Below are positions 1 through 5,513 of a stretch of 5,513 nucleotides of DNA, in pieces (the stretch's first letter is position 1; each line of letters begins with the position of its first letter). Both the position numbers and the translations under genes were made by a program. The notes under the pieces were generated by a model. The model made no database searches. It was not told the DNA's origin and worked only from the letters and a program-made list of their open reading frames with translations. The stretch is from Candidatus Woesearchaeota archaeon (GTDB taxonomy: Archaea > Nanobdellota > Nanobdellia > Woesearchaeales > GW2011-AR4): the NCBI GenBank assembly GCA_016185815.1, contig JACPMT010000072.1, positions 1 through 5,513 on the forward strand. Reading direction: 5' to 3'.

Positions 1-53
1 CAGGAGGGGATTAGTGTAGTGGGTTGATAATATTATTATTTAAAATCTTTTAG
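1..53. other. Short intergenic stretch, possible tail of a plus-strand gene
   Basis: This stretch lies beyond the stop codon of the minus-strand gene. On the plus strand, frame 1 is open from the window edge to a TGA at 25-27 (eight codons). A convergent gene could end there, but nothing identifies it. After it comes an AT-rich run with a small inverted repeat (AATAATATTATT, about 29-40) and short T-runs on both strands. That fits weak termination signals between convergent genes. No hairpin strong enough to call as a terminator is visible. Confidence 0.25.
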
Positions 54-1490
54 TTATTTGATTTCTTTAACAAAAGTTTTCATAAAATCTTCAAATGTAC
101 GATAGCCTTCAACTTTAATTCCATACGAAGAGTATAAATATGCTTCTTGTCCAAAGTGTCTCGTAGTATTCCGAATCTTTGTAAGAACATCCATATCAAG
201 CCTACTCCTTTTGCTTATGTTTAGAATAACTGGACCTCGTGCTTGCCTATAGGCAACAGCAAATTGTTCGTAAACTTCAATGTCCATTTGAGACTTGCTT
301 AAGTCTAATGCAATTGTATCCCTTAACCTGTCATCAAGCTCCAATAGGGTTTGATATTCTGTAACTGTTACACTTTGCTTCTTACCTGTGACATAGTAAC
401 CCACTGTATTTTCTCCGCTCACTTTTAATGCTTTGGAAAGGATTACTGCTAGCAAAATACCATCAAAACCTCTTGATTTGAGTCCTTCAATAGGCTTAAA
501 ATATTCTTTTCGTTGTACAAACAAATAACCTGGTTCTACCCTAGTTTGTCCATATTTTCTTTTTGCAATTTGTAAAACCTTGGCAAGTGCAAATAGCTTT
601 CTATTAACATGCATTGGCAGTACTAAACCTTTTCTTGTTTGCAGCCTTACATCCAAAAAATCATATAGATAACTGTAGGCTGATGCTAGGCTAGGAAATC
701 CATAAGCTTCGGATACTTTCCTGACTAAGCTATCCAACTGCTCAGCCCTTCCAAATCCGTTTAAAGCTTGATTAACTGCAATTCTGTCCGTTTTATATTC
801 GCGACCTATAAATTTCTCTAAGGCTCGTGCGACAAAAACAGGAAGTGGCTCTGAAACCGAATCACGACTCTTACTTAATATTACATAGGCAACATCTACT
901 CTATCAGGCATACGCCTTCTAGCATTGTCCAACATTCTCGACATTTCTTGTGCTATTCTTAGTGCTGTGTTTGTTGGAACAGATGGCAACTCACCATGCA
1001 ACAAACGCTCTATATAATCAAACGAAATAGGCATGTCGTTTGTGCTTACCTGATTTCTTATGTGTTTTGCCATTGCAGGATAAGATTTAAATTGGTAATG
1101 GTCAAATAATTCTGCGACTATTGGTCTTACGCCCTTTATTATGTCATGAGTTTCTCTACGATTGATCGGCAGAATGTTTTTATCATGTATGTGGTGTTCT
1201 TTAATTTGTTGTTCAAGCTCAAGTACGGCTTCTTCTATTGTTTTCCTAATTCTTTTTCTTTTACCAGTTAGCGATTCGTACACAGTATATACAGAAACAG
1301 CATCTCCTAATTGTGCAGTTAATGCTCTCACAGATTTGTACAGGTAGTCATCTCTCGGGAAAAAATCTTTTATGTTACCGAAAGCCTGCATAGCTTTTGC
1401 AGGGTCTACGAAACCTAAAAGTTCTTCTAACGGCACAGCTTCAAATTTTACCATTTTCCTTAAAACGATAAAAGAACCTCTTTTACCCAT
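54..1490 (-). CDS. Unrecognised basic helical protein with HTH-like repeats
   Basis: I do not recognise this protein family. The 478-aa product is rich in Arg/Lys, appears mostly alpha-helical, and has no signal peptide, membrane segment, Cys cluster or nucleotide-binding motif, so it is probably cytoplasmic. Several segments resemble the recognition-helix half of Xre/LacI-type helix-turn-helix domains: residues about 65-98 (VYTVYESLTGKRKRI), 155-188 (FDYIERLLHGELPSVP), 198-229, 235-264 (IAVNQALNGFGR), 358-391 (VGYYVTGKKQSVTV) and 418-447. Many are spaced near 40 residues or a multiple of it. This suggests an array of degenerate DNA-binding units, but it is a by-eye inference. The start is uncertain. 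ATG at 1490 would sit at or very near the transcript 5' end. The next in-frame ATG (position 1454, Met13) would give 466 aa and leave a short leader. The gene is divergent from the zinc-ribbon gene across 106 bp. The long, uniform reading frame makes it very likely a real gene; its function is unknown. Confidence 0.85.
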   Translation of the reverse strand: MGKRGSFIVLRKMVKFEAVPLEELLGFVDPAKAMQAFGNIKDFFPRDDYLYKSVRALTAQLGDAVSVYTVYESLTGKRKRIRKTIEEAVLELEQQIKEHHIHDKNILPINRRETHDIIKGVRPIVAELFDHYQFKSYPAMAKHIRNQVSTNDMPISFDYIERLLHGELPSVPTNTALRIAQEMSRMLDNARRRMPDRVDVAYVILSKSRDSVSEPLPVFVARALEKFIGREYKTDRIAVNQALNGFGRAEQLDSLVRKVSEAYGFPSLASAYSYLYDFLDVRLQTRKGLVLPMHVNRKLFALAKVLQIAKRKYGQTRVEPGYLFVQRKEYFKPIEGLKSRGFDGILLAVILSKALKVSGENTVGYYVTGKKQSVTVTEYQTLLELDDRLRDTIALDLSKSQMDIEVYEQFAVAYRQARGPVILNISKRSRLDMDVLTKIRNTTRHFGQEAYLYSSYGIKVEGYRTFEDFMKTFVKEIK

Positions 1491-1503
1491 TGTTATTGTA
1501 TTT

Positions 1504-1520
1504 GATTTAAAAAACTTTCA
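1504..1520 (-). promoter_or_regulatory. Candidate BRE/TATA promoter of the minus-strand gene
   Basis: Read on the minus strand, TGAAAG (1520-1515) followed by TTTTTTAAATC (1514-1504) resembles an archaeal BRE plus TATA box. Its centre is about 20 nt upstream of the ATG at 1490. A start site 25-27 nt downstream would fall at or just inside that ATG. The mRNA would then be leaderless, or translation would begin at Met13 (1454). No Shine-Dalgarno sequence lies directly before 1490, which fits a leaderless transcript. Confidence 0.45.
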
Positions 1521-1540
1521 TAAATCTAAAATCCCAAAAC

Positions 1541-1556
1541 CGAAACCTTTAAAAAG
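1541..1556 (+). promoter_or_regulatory. BRE/TATA promoter of the zinc-ribbon gene
   Basis: CGAAACC (1541-1547) followed by TTTAAAAAG (1548-1556) is a good match to an archaeal BRE and TATA box. A start site about 26 nt downstream of the box centre would fall near 1578. That gives a leader of about 19 nt holding the G-run ribosome-binding site at 1586-1590. The core CCTTT-AA-AAAGG (1546-1557) is palindromic, so TBP could in principle bind in either direction within this divergent region. Confidence 0.6.
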
Positions 1557-1585
1557 GGCATAATATCGTATTCTCAATAATGTTT

Positions 1586-1591
1586 GGGGGT
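1586..1591 (+). promoter_or_regulatory. Ribosome-binding site of the zinc-ribbon gene
   Basis: GGGGGT ends five bases before the ATG at 1597. It is a G-rich, SD-like match to the 3' end of archaeal 16S rRNA and supports this start for a gene that is otherwise very short. Confidence 0.5.
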
Positions 1592-1596
1592 AATAT

Positions 1597-1740
1597 ATGG
1601 CATACGCTAGTAATCAGAGAAGCCTAGAAACCGTTAAGAGAGAAGACTTGGTTAGAATGTGCTCTGAATGCGGCAGCAAGGACATAGAGTATGCCAACGA
1701 GGAGTTCTACTGCAAGAAGTGCGGTTTGGTGCTGGATTAA
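1597..1740 (+). CDS. Stand-alone TFIIB-type zinc-ribbon mini-protein
   Basis: This 47-aa protein has four Cys in a CX2C-X13-CX2C arrangement: C22, C25, C39 and C42, in CSECGS and CKKCGLVLD. The pattern, including the CGLVLD ending, is that of the N-terminal zinc ribbon of archaeal TFB/TFIIB, which contacts RNA polymerase in the full-length factor. The spacing between Cys pairs is slightly shorter than the roughly 15 residues usual in TFB. The reading frame stops exactly where the TFB linker and cyclin folds would begin, and no TFB-like coding follows in any forward frame. It has its own promoter and a GGGGGT ribosome-binding site five bases before the ATG, which argues for an intact small gene and not debris. 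It could modulate transcription initiation or simply be a structural zinc ribbon. It could also be a TFB remnant, since the downstream reading frame is unrelated. Confidence 0.75.
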   Translation: MAYASNQRSLETVKREDLVRMCSECGSKDIEYANEEFYCKKCGLVLD

Positions 1741-1756
1741 ACAAATGGTGCTCGGT

Positions 1757-1766
1757 GGTATATATC
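1757..1766 (+). promoter_or_regulatory. Weak candidate TATA box before the 81-aa gene
   Basis: GGTATATATC lies in the gap after the zinc-ribbon stop codon. A start site near 1788 would leave a leader of about 48 nt before the ATG at 1836. The preceding bases (CTCGGT) are a poor BRE. The alternative is read-through from the zinc-ribbon promoter, which would make the two small genes one operon. Confidence 0.3.
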
Positions 1767-1835
1767 ACTGCATACATAGTGCGTCAACATTCTGTTGGAC
1801 AATTAGACAGCAGAAGAAGTGTGTACTATGTTAAA

Positions 1836-2081
1836 ATGGTTAAGGGCAGGAAAAGAGAAATAAGAAAAATTGATGAGCCCGGAACTGTAGAAAGTTTAAT
1901 TTACGACTTAATTTGGCATGAACCGATTTGGGAAGTTAAATTCCTTGATAGGGATAAGGCAAAAGAAAAAACAGAGCTGGAGTTAATAATTAGCCATTTA
2001 AAAGGGCATCTCCTAAGACGGGAAGGTATTCCATATAAACTTAATGATGATCCAAAAAAATTTGAAGTGCACAGTTTATAG
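1836..2081 (+). CDS. Unrecognised 81-aa charged protein
   Basis: I do not recognise this protein. From the ATG at 1836 it is 81 aa, beginning MVKGRKREIRKIDEPG. It has a very basic N-terminus and an amphipathic, Lys/Glu-rich central helix (around KAKEKTELELIISHLKGHLL), and it ends in a Lys/Asp-rich tail. It has no signal peptide, membrane segment or Cys motif, so it is probably cytoplasmic. The same frame is open upstream to 1668, but that extension overlaps the zinc-ribbon gene and is not convincing protein. GTG at 1821 is another possible start, five codons earlier. No clear ribosome-binding site precedes either start. It lies 95 nt after the zinc-ribbon gene on the same strand, followed by a T-rich terminator-like run and then the promoter of the large secreted-protein gene. 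The composition of the last 80 codons looks like coding sequence. Confidence 0.6.
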   Translation: MVKGRKREIRKIDEPGTVESLIYDLIWHEPIWEVKFLDRDKAKEKTELELIISHLKGHLLRREGIPYKLNDDPKKFEVHSL

Positions 2082-2088
2082 AACTGAC

Positions 2089-2098
2089 TTTTATTTTT
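2089..2098 (+). terminator. Oligo-T terminator-like run
   Basis: TTTTATTTTT begins seven bases after the TAG of the 81-aa gene and has no preceding hairpin. Short T-runs of this kind terminate archaeal RNA polymerase. Its position before a separate TATA box fits a transcript boundary. Confidence 0.5.
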
Positions 2099-2100
2099 CA

Positions 2101-2114
2101 ACAAAACTTAAATA
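2101..2114 (+). promoter_or_regulatory. BRE/TATA promoter of the secreted-protein operon
   Basis: ACAAAA (2101-2106) followed by CTTAAATA (2107-2114) resembles a BRE and TATA box. A start site about 26 nt beyond the box centre falls near 2137, just before the G-rich ribosome-binding site. The resulting short leader fits initiation at the GTG at 2151. Confidence 0.55.
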
Positions 2115-2138
2115 CTAATTCTAAAATCAGCCAGCCAC

Positions 2139-2147
2139 GAGGGGTGG
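2139..2147 (+). promoter_or_regulatory. Ribosome-binding site deciding a GTG start
   Basis: GAGGGGTGG contains two SD-like pieces: GAGG, eight bases before the start, and GGTG, four bases before it. It supports GTG at 2151. The overlapping ATG at 2149 meets TGA at once, and the next in-frame ATG (Met54) would remove the signal peptide. Confidence 0.55.
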
Positions 2148-2150
2148 AAT

Positions 2151-5100
2151 GTGAAGTTTTATTTGTTTGCGGTGATCTTTATTTTATTAAGCCTGAATGT
2201 CAGCTCCTATTGGCAGACCTACCAGAATGACTTGAGGAATACAGGCATTGCAAACGGAACAGGATATTTTCCCATTCAAACATCAAATTTCAGCGACAAT
2301 TCTTTAGGAATGGATTTTCAGCCGCTTGTCGGGGATTTGGAGGCAAACGGCAAAAATGAAATTGCGGTTTTTTCCAACAACTCACTAATAATCTTTAATC
2401 CTCAATTAAGCATACTGGGCCAGGCAAAAGTAGGCTCAATCCTTGGCCAGCCCGCATTGTTTAATTTTGACAATGATGGTTTTATTGAAGTTGTATTTAA
2501 TTCAAGGCAAAACTCAACTGATTATTTCTTTGCTTACCAATTCAATAATTCAAATTTGCAGCAGGAGTTCAACATAACACTGGCAAATGAGGCAAATTTC
2601 AGCGGCATAAAGTGCTTCAGCAGCAGCGGCAATTTCTGCGTATTTAAAGACAAACTAAATTACATAAATGTAGTTAACATGGCATCTAAAACAAATGATG
2701 CCTACAATACTTCTATTTATGAGGAAAGAAGGCATACAGTTCCAGCTATTGGCGATATTGACAATGACGGCAATCCAGAGGCAGTTTTTTGGTTTAATGC
2801 AGACAATAATTCTGGCTACGGATTTCTGGTTTTTGATTTGGGCAGCAGAATCTTGGAAACAAATTTTAATCATAGCGGAATTGTGGATAACATATTCTCC
2901 CCCCTCATACTTGGGCCATCGCTGTTCCACCACCTGTTTACATTAAAAGGCCAGCCTGTTTTGGTTGACTTGAACAATGACAATAAGCTTGAGATTGCAG
3001 CAAGCGTTTTTTATGATGAGTCAAGGAATGATGATGGCACCGACAGGTTTACTGAGCTGTTTGTGTACAGTTATAATGGCACAAGATTATTTTCAAAATG
3101 TGAGAGGAATGTAATTAACAACATTTGCGATGATGGCTTAGCAGGGCCAGGAGGCAAAGGTATGTGGGAAGGCACAAATCCGTTTGTTCTGGATTACGAC
3201 AAAAACGGCATAGACGATATCTGTTTTGTAAAAGACGTTAAGAATAAGGTAGGATTTATTGTCTTTTCCCATATGGCGTTGAGCTGCTATAATCACAGCG
3301 GAGGCAAGCTTGCGGAAGTGAAGCTTGAAAATGCTGGAGACACAATGAGAGGCACCACAGTTATAGCAGACATGAACAATGACGGCGAGAAAGAGATTAT
3401 TGTGGACAACAAGATTTATATGATTAATGGAACAATGCTTTTTAGCCTTAATTTGCCAGCTACTGCAAGCCCAATAGCTGTTGATATCGACGGAAATAAA
3501 GGGCTTGATTTAATATGGACATTTGGCAACCAGACAAAGGTGTTTTTGGACAGCAATAACTATTCAGTTGATTTAAGCGTAAACAGCGCAGATATCAGTT
3601 TTACAAAAATAGGCGAAAATCAAGTTAATGTTTCGGTTGTGATAAAGAATTTTGGGCAGGTTGATGCCAATAATGTCAAAATTGCAGTTTATAATGCAGA
3701 AACATTGGAAAATAAGACATCAGCATTAAGCATAAAAGGAAATGGGAATGCCGTTTTTAGCGCCTTAGTGAGCCTAAAAGAAGGCGAAAAAATTGCCGTC
3801 AGCGCTGATTTTGAGAATGAAATAGAAGAGAGCGATGAAAACAATAATTTTGCCATAAGGGAGTTTGCTGGCTTACCATATGTTTTTGTAAGAACGGACT
3901 TATTTGAGCCGTCAAACACTGCATCGGAATTTAAAAATTATATTAAGAACAAATTAACTTCAGGCTACTATACTGACAACGAGAATTCCGCTGATATTAA
4001 AGTTTACATTGGCAAGAACAATCCAAGAAACCAAGATAACAACATAAAAACATTGGAAGATTTTGAGTTTGGATATGATTATGGGAATATTGTTTATAAT
4101 GACAAAATTGGAGCATTGCCCTACAATGGGCTAGTCGGAGCATTTAAGGACAGCAACGGAAAAATAATTGTTATGGTTGTTGGCAATGAGATTGAAGGCG
4201 ATATTATTGGAGTCAAGGAGTTCATTAAAAATCGGGCAACACTGCTAATCACCAAAGACAAAGAATCAATTTTTATTGATGATGAAAATGCAGATGCTGT
4301 AAAGGTTTATGATTATTTGCATTTAGGAGGGAACATGGAACATTATGGCATAAACAATGATGAATTCAAAAAAATCGTCAAAAACTCCCTTAATGATGAG
4401 ATGTTCACAGTTGAGGATAAGAGCGTTGCTGCAAATAATGGGGTAAGCCTAAGGCTGAGAAACTTAAAGCCAGGCGCAAGCAATGCTTATCTTGAATATC
4501 TGAGTTCCAATGGGGTGCCTGTTGAGATTCCTGTTGTGCTTGCCCATGGCCTGTTCAGCAATTTAACCACTTGGGAAGTTTTAGGAGCTGAAATCTCCAA
4601 CACTGGAAGGGACACATGGCTTATTGAGATAACAGGAGGGCCATCTCAAGACTGCGATGACTGCATTGACTATACGTTTTATAATTTGACAGATATATTT
4701 GTTCCTGCACTTTTGAACGGCGTTTTGGATTTTACCGGCAAAGACAAAATTCAATATGTCGGATTCAGCAATGGATGTCGTGCAGCATTGGATAGTCTTG
4801 AACGAAGTAAATTTGACTCAAATAAGGTTGAGACGTTTGTGGCTGTAGGGTGTCCGGGGGCGTTTGAAGGTTTTGATATTGGTGCTAGTGGGATAAAATT
4901 GATAGATGATAAGATTAATAGAAATATAGAAAACAGAAAACATATAGGTATTACCGAAATGCTTGTTATCGGTCTATTAGGACTTAATTCCGTCTCATTA
5001 AATGAAGAAAAAATATCAACCAATCTATGGAGACAATATAATACATGGATAAACTCAAGCAACGACCAACAACCTGGAAATATTAATTTAATAAACTTTA

Positions 5101-5345
5101 TTATAATTCACGGAAATGCTGGGGTGACTAGTGACGGGATAGTTTCGCTCACAGATGAAAAAAGCATTTATAATAATGTAAATATAAGTACTTCTAAATC
5201 ACGATTTAACATTTTTGCGACACATATTGATTTAGACAATAGACCTGCAACAAAGAGTCTAATTAAAAAATCGGTAAATAAGGAAAAGCTGAACTTTTTA
5301 GAAAGAAATATATATCTAAAAGAAACGAATAGTACAAATGGCTAA
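2151..5345 (+). CDS. Secreted FG-GAP-like propeller, CARDB and alpha/beta hydrolase
   Basis: A 1064-aa exported protein starting at GTG. Residues 1-19 form a signal peptide: Lys2, a hydrophobic core, and likely cleavage near VSS-Y. Residues about 55-465 carry seven Asp/Asn-rich calcium-loop-like motifs of FG-GAP/VCBS type, near 61, 104, 201, 272, 348, 406 and 444 (for example GDIDNDGNPE, ADMNNDGEKE), suggesting a beta-propeller. Residues about 471-572 match a CARDB adhesion domain (VVIKNFGQVDANNVKIAVY, ending EESDENNN). Residues 575-785 are an unassigned alpha/beta region with some S-layer-protein feel. Residues about 786-1064 are an alpha/beta hydrolase resembling lipases. It has an oxyanion HG at 799-800, nucleophile Ser873 in GFSNG, a candidate Asp995 in SDGIV and a candidate His1025. 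Ten Cys, several closely paired, and over 20 N-glycosylation sequons fit an extracellular location. The likely role is surface attachment plus ester or lipid hydrolysis; the substrate is unknown. The last roughly 190 codons differ in codon use from the rest. The gene overlaps the next one by 8 nt. Confidence 0.85.
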   Translation: MKFYLFAVIFILLSLNVSSYWQTYQNDLRNTGIANGTGYFPIQTSNFSDNSLGMDFQPLVGDLEANGKNEIAVFSNNSLIIFNPQLSILGQAKVGSILGQPALFNFDNDGFIEVVFNSRQNSTDYFFAYQFNNSNLQQEFNITLANEANFSGIKCFSSSGNFCVFKDKLNYINVVNMASKTNDAYNTSIYEERRHTVPAIGDIDNDGNPEAVFWFNADNNSGYGFLVFDLGSRILETNFNHSGIVDNIFSPLILGPSLFHHLFTLKGQPVLVDLNNDNKLEIAASVFYDESRNDDGTDRFTELFVYSYNGTRLFSKCERNVINNICDDGLAGPGGKGMWEGTNPFVLDYDKNGIDDICFVKDVKNKVGFIVFSHMALSCYNHSGGKLAEVKLENAGDTMRGTTVIADMNNDGEKEIIVDNKIYMINGTMLFSLNLPATASPIAVDIDGNKGLDLIWTFGNQTKVFLDSNNYSVDLSVNSADISFTKIGENQVNVSVVIKNFGQVDANNVKIAVYNAETLENKTSALSIKGNGNAVFSALVSLKEGEKIAVSADFENEIEESDENNNFAIREFAGLPYVFVRTDLFEPSNTASEFKNYIKNKLTSGYYTDNENSADIKVYIGKNNPRNQDNNIKTLEDFEFGYDYGNIVYNDKIGALPYNGLVGAFKDSNGKIIVMVVGNEIEGDIIGVKEFIKNRATLLITKDKESIFIDDENADAVKVYDYLHLGGNMEHYGINNDEFKKIVKNSLNDEMFTVEDKSVAANNGVSLRLRNLKPGASNAYLEYLSSNGVPVEIPVVLAHGLFSNLTTWEVLGAEISNTGRDTWLIEITGGPSQDCDDCIDYTFYNLTDIFVPALLNGVLDFTGKDKIQYVGFSNGCRAALDSLERSKFDSNKVETFVAVGCPGAFEGFDIGASGIKLIDDKINRNIENRKHIGITEMLVIGLLGLNSVSLNEEKISTNLWRQYNTWINSSNDQQPGNINLINFIIIHGNAGVTSDGIVSLTDEKSIYNNVNISTSKSRFNIFATHIDLDNRPATKSLIKKSVNKEKLNFLERNIYLKETNSTNG

Positions 5346-5513
5346 AATCAACCAAAAATATAAGCCCCTAATTTTCGGGTTAGTGTTAGTTCTGGCAGTA
5401 GGTTTAATAGAATTAGCTTTATTTTACTCATGCAAGAACAGTTTGTTATGCGTTGTCCTATTATCAATACCTTTATTGCCTGGAGTGTTATTAAAGCTTG
5501 AAGGATATACATC
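5338..5513 (+). CDS. Membrane protein, N-terminal part (cut by window end)
   Basis: The frame opens with ATG at 5338 and stays open to the window end (58 codons plus two bases), so the protein is truncated here. After a short basic N-terminus (MAKINQKYK) come two hydrophobic helices: residues about 10-31, and about 36-54 after a short loop with Cys32 (SCKNS). The visible part is an alpha-helical membrane hairpin. The ATG overlaps the last 8 nt of the secreted hydrolase gene, and no separate promoter or clear ribosome-binding site precedes it, so translational coupling is likely. It could be a membrane anchor, a chaperone-like partner or a protective protein for the hydrolase, but nothing in the visible part identifies a family. 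Confidence 0.65.
   Translation, partial: MAKINQKYKPLIFGLVLVLAVGLIELALFYSCKNSLLCVVLLSIPLLPGVLLKLEGYT

Noticed and set aside
28..40. AT-only inverted repeat as a replication or attachment site
   Set aside because: It is too short and purely A/T. It is expected by chance in such AT-rich sequence, and no integrase or tRNA is adjacent.
1162..1563. Plus-strand open frames of about 60 codons
   Set aside because: They are antisense shadows of the 478-aa gene with low-complexity Ser/Cys-rich or unstructured translations.
1745..1834. 29-codon Cys-containing reading frame after the zinc ribbon
   Set aside because: It is very short, has no ribosome-binding site, contains the candidate TATA box of the next gene, and lacks a proper Cys-pair motif.
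1668..1835. N-terminal extension of the 81-aa protein from the ATG at 1668
   Set aside because: It overlaps the zinc-ribbon gene in another frame, its residues look non-natural for a conserved protein, and it has no ribosome-binding site. ATG at 1836 is the more natural start.
1741..1835. Possible tRNA or small structured RNA in the gap
   Set aside because: I found no cloverleaf, TpsiC-like loop or convincing long stem by eye.
2655..2946. Open frames on both strands inside the secreted-protein gene
   Set aside because: The long gene explains this region with clear calcium-loop motifs, and the alternatives have no start signals or recognisable domains.
4751..5062. 103-codon minus-strand open frame
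   Set aside because: It is antisense to the hydrolase motifs (GFSNG region) and has no promoter or ribosome-binding site of its own.

Overview
This looks like a fragment of an AT-rich archaeal genome, most plausibly from a small-celled DPANN-type lineage such as Woesearchaeota or Pacearchaeota. That lineage is an inference; the archaeal assignment is better supported. The supporting signs are BRE/TATA-type promoters at archaeal spacing, a TFIIB-type zinc ribbon mini-protein, and a large Asn-rich secreted protein that combines FG-GAP-like repeats, a CARDB domain and a hydrolase domain. No RNA gene, CRISPR array, insertion sequence or replication origin was found.

Layout. Positions 1-53 are a short 3' intergenic stretch, perhaps with the last codons of a convergent gene. 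Positions 54-1490 (minus) encode an unrecognised basic, helical protein of up to 478 aa. Its sequence shows a recurring motif of about 40 residues that resembles Xre/LacI-type helix-turn-helix units. A 106-bp divergent promoter region follows. On the plus strand, 1597-1740 encode a 47-aa stand-alone TFIIB-like zinc ribbon, 1836-2081 an unrecognised 81-aa protein, and 2151-5345 a 1064-aa exported multidomain protein. A further gene starts at 5338, overlaps the previous one by 8 nt, encodes a two-helix membrane segment and runs off the window.

The left half (possible HTH-array protein and zinc ribbon) looks like nucleic-acid-binding or regulatory functions firing divergently from one promoter region. 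The right half is a cell-surface module. The secreted protein has a signal peptide, seven Asp/Asn-rich calcium-loop-like motifs suggesting a beta-propeller, a CARDB domain, a middle domain of unknown type, and a C-terminal alpha/beta hydrolase with a complete candidate Ser-Asp-His triad. The overlapping membrane gene is probably translated with it and may act with it at the membrane. The most interesting points are the putative HTH array, the propeller-CARDB-lipase fusion with its coupled membrane partner, and the stand-alone zinc ribbon.
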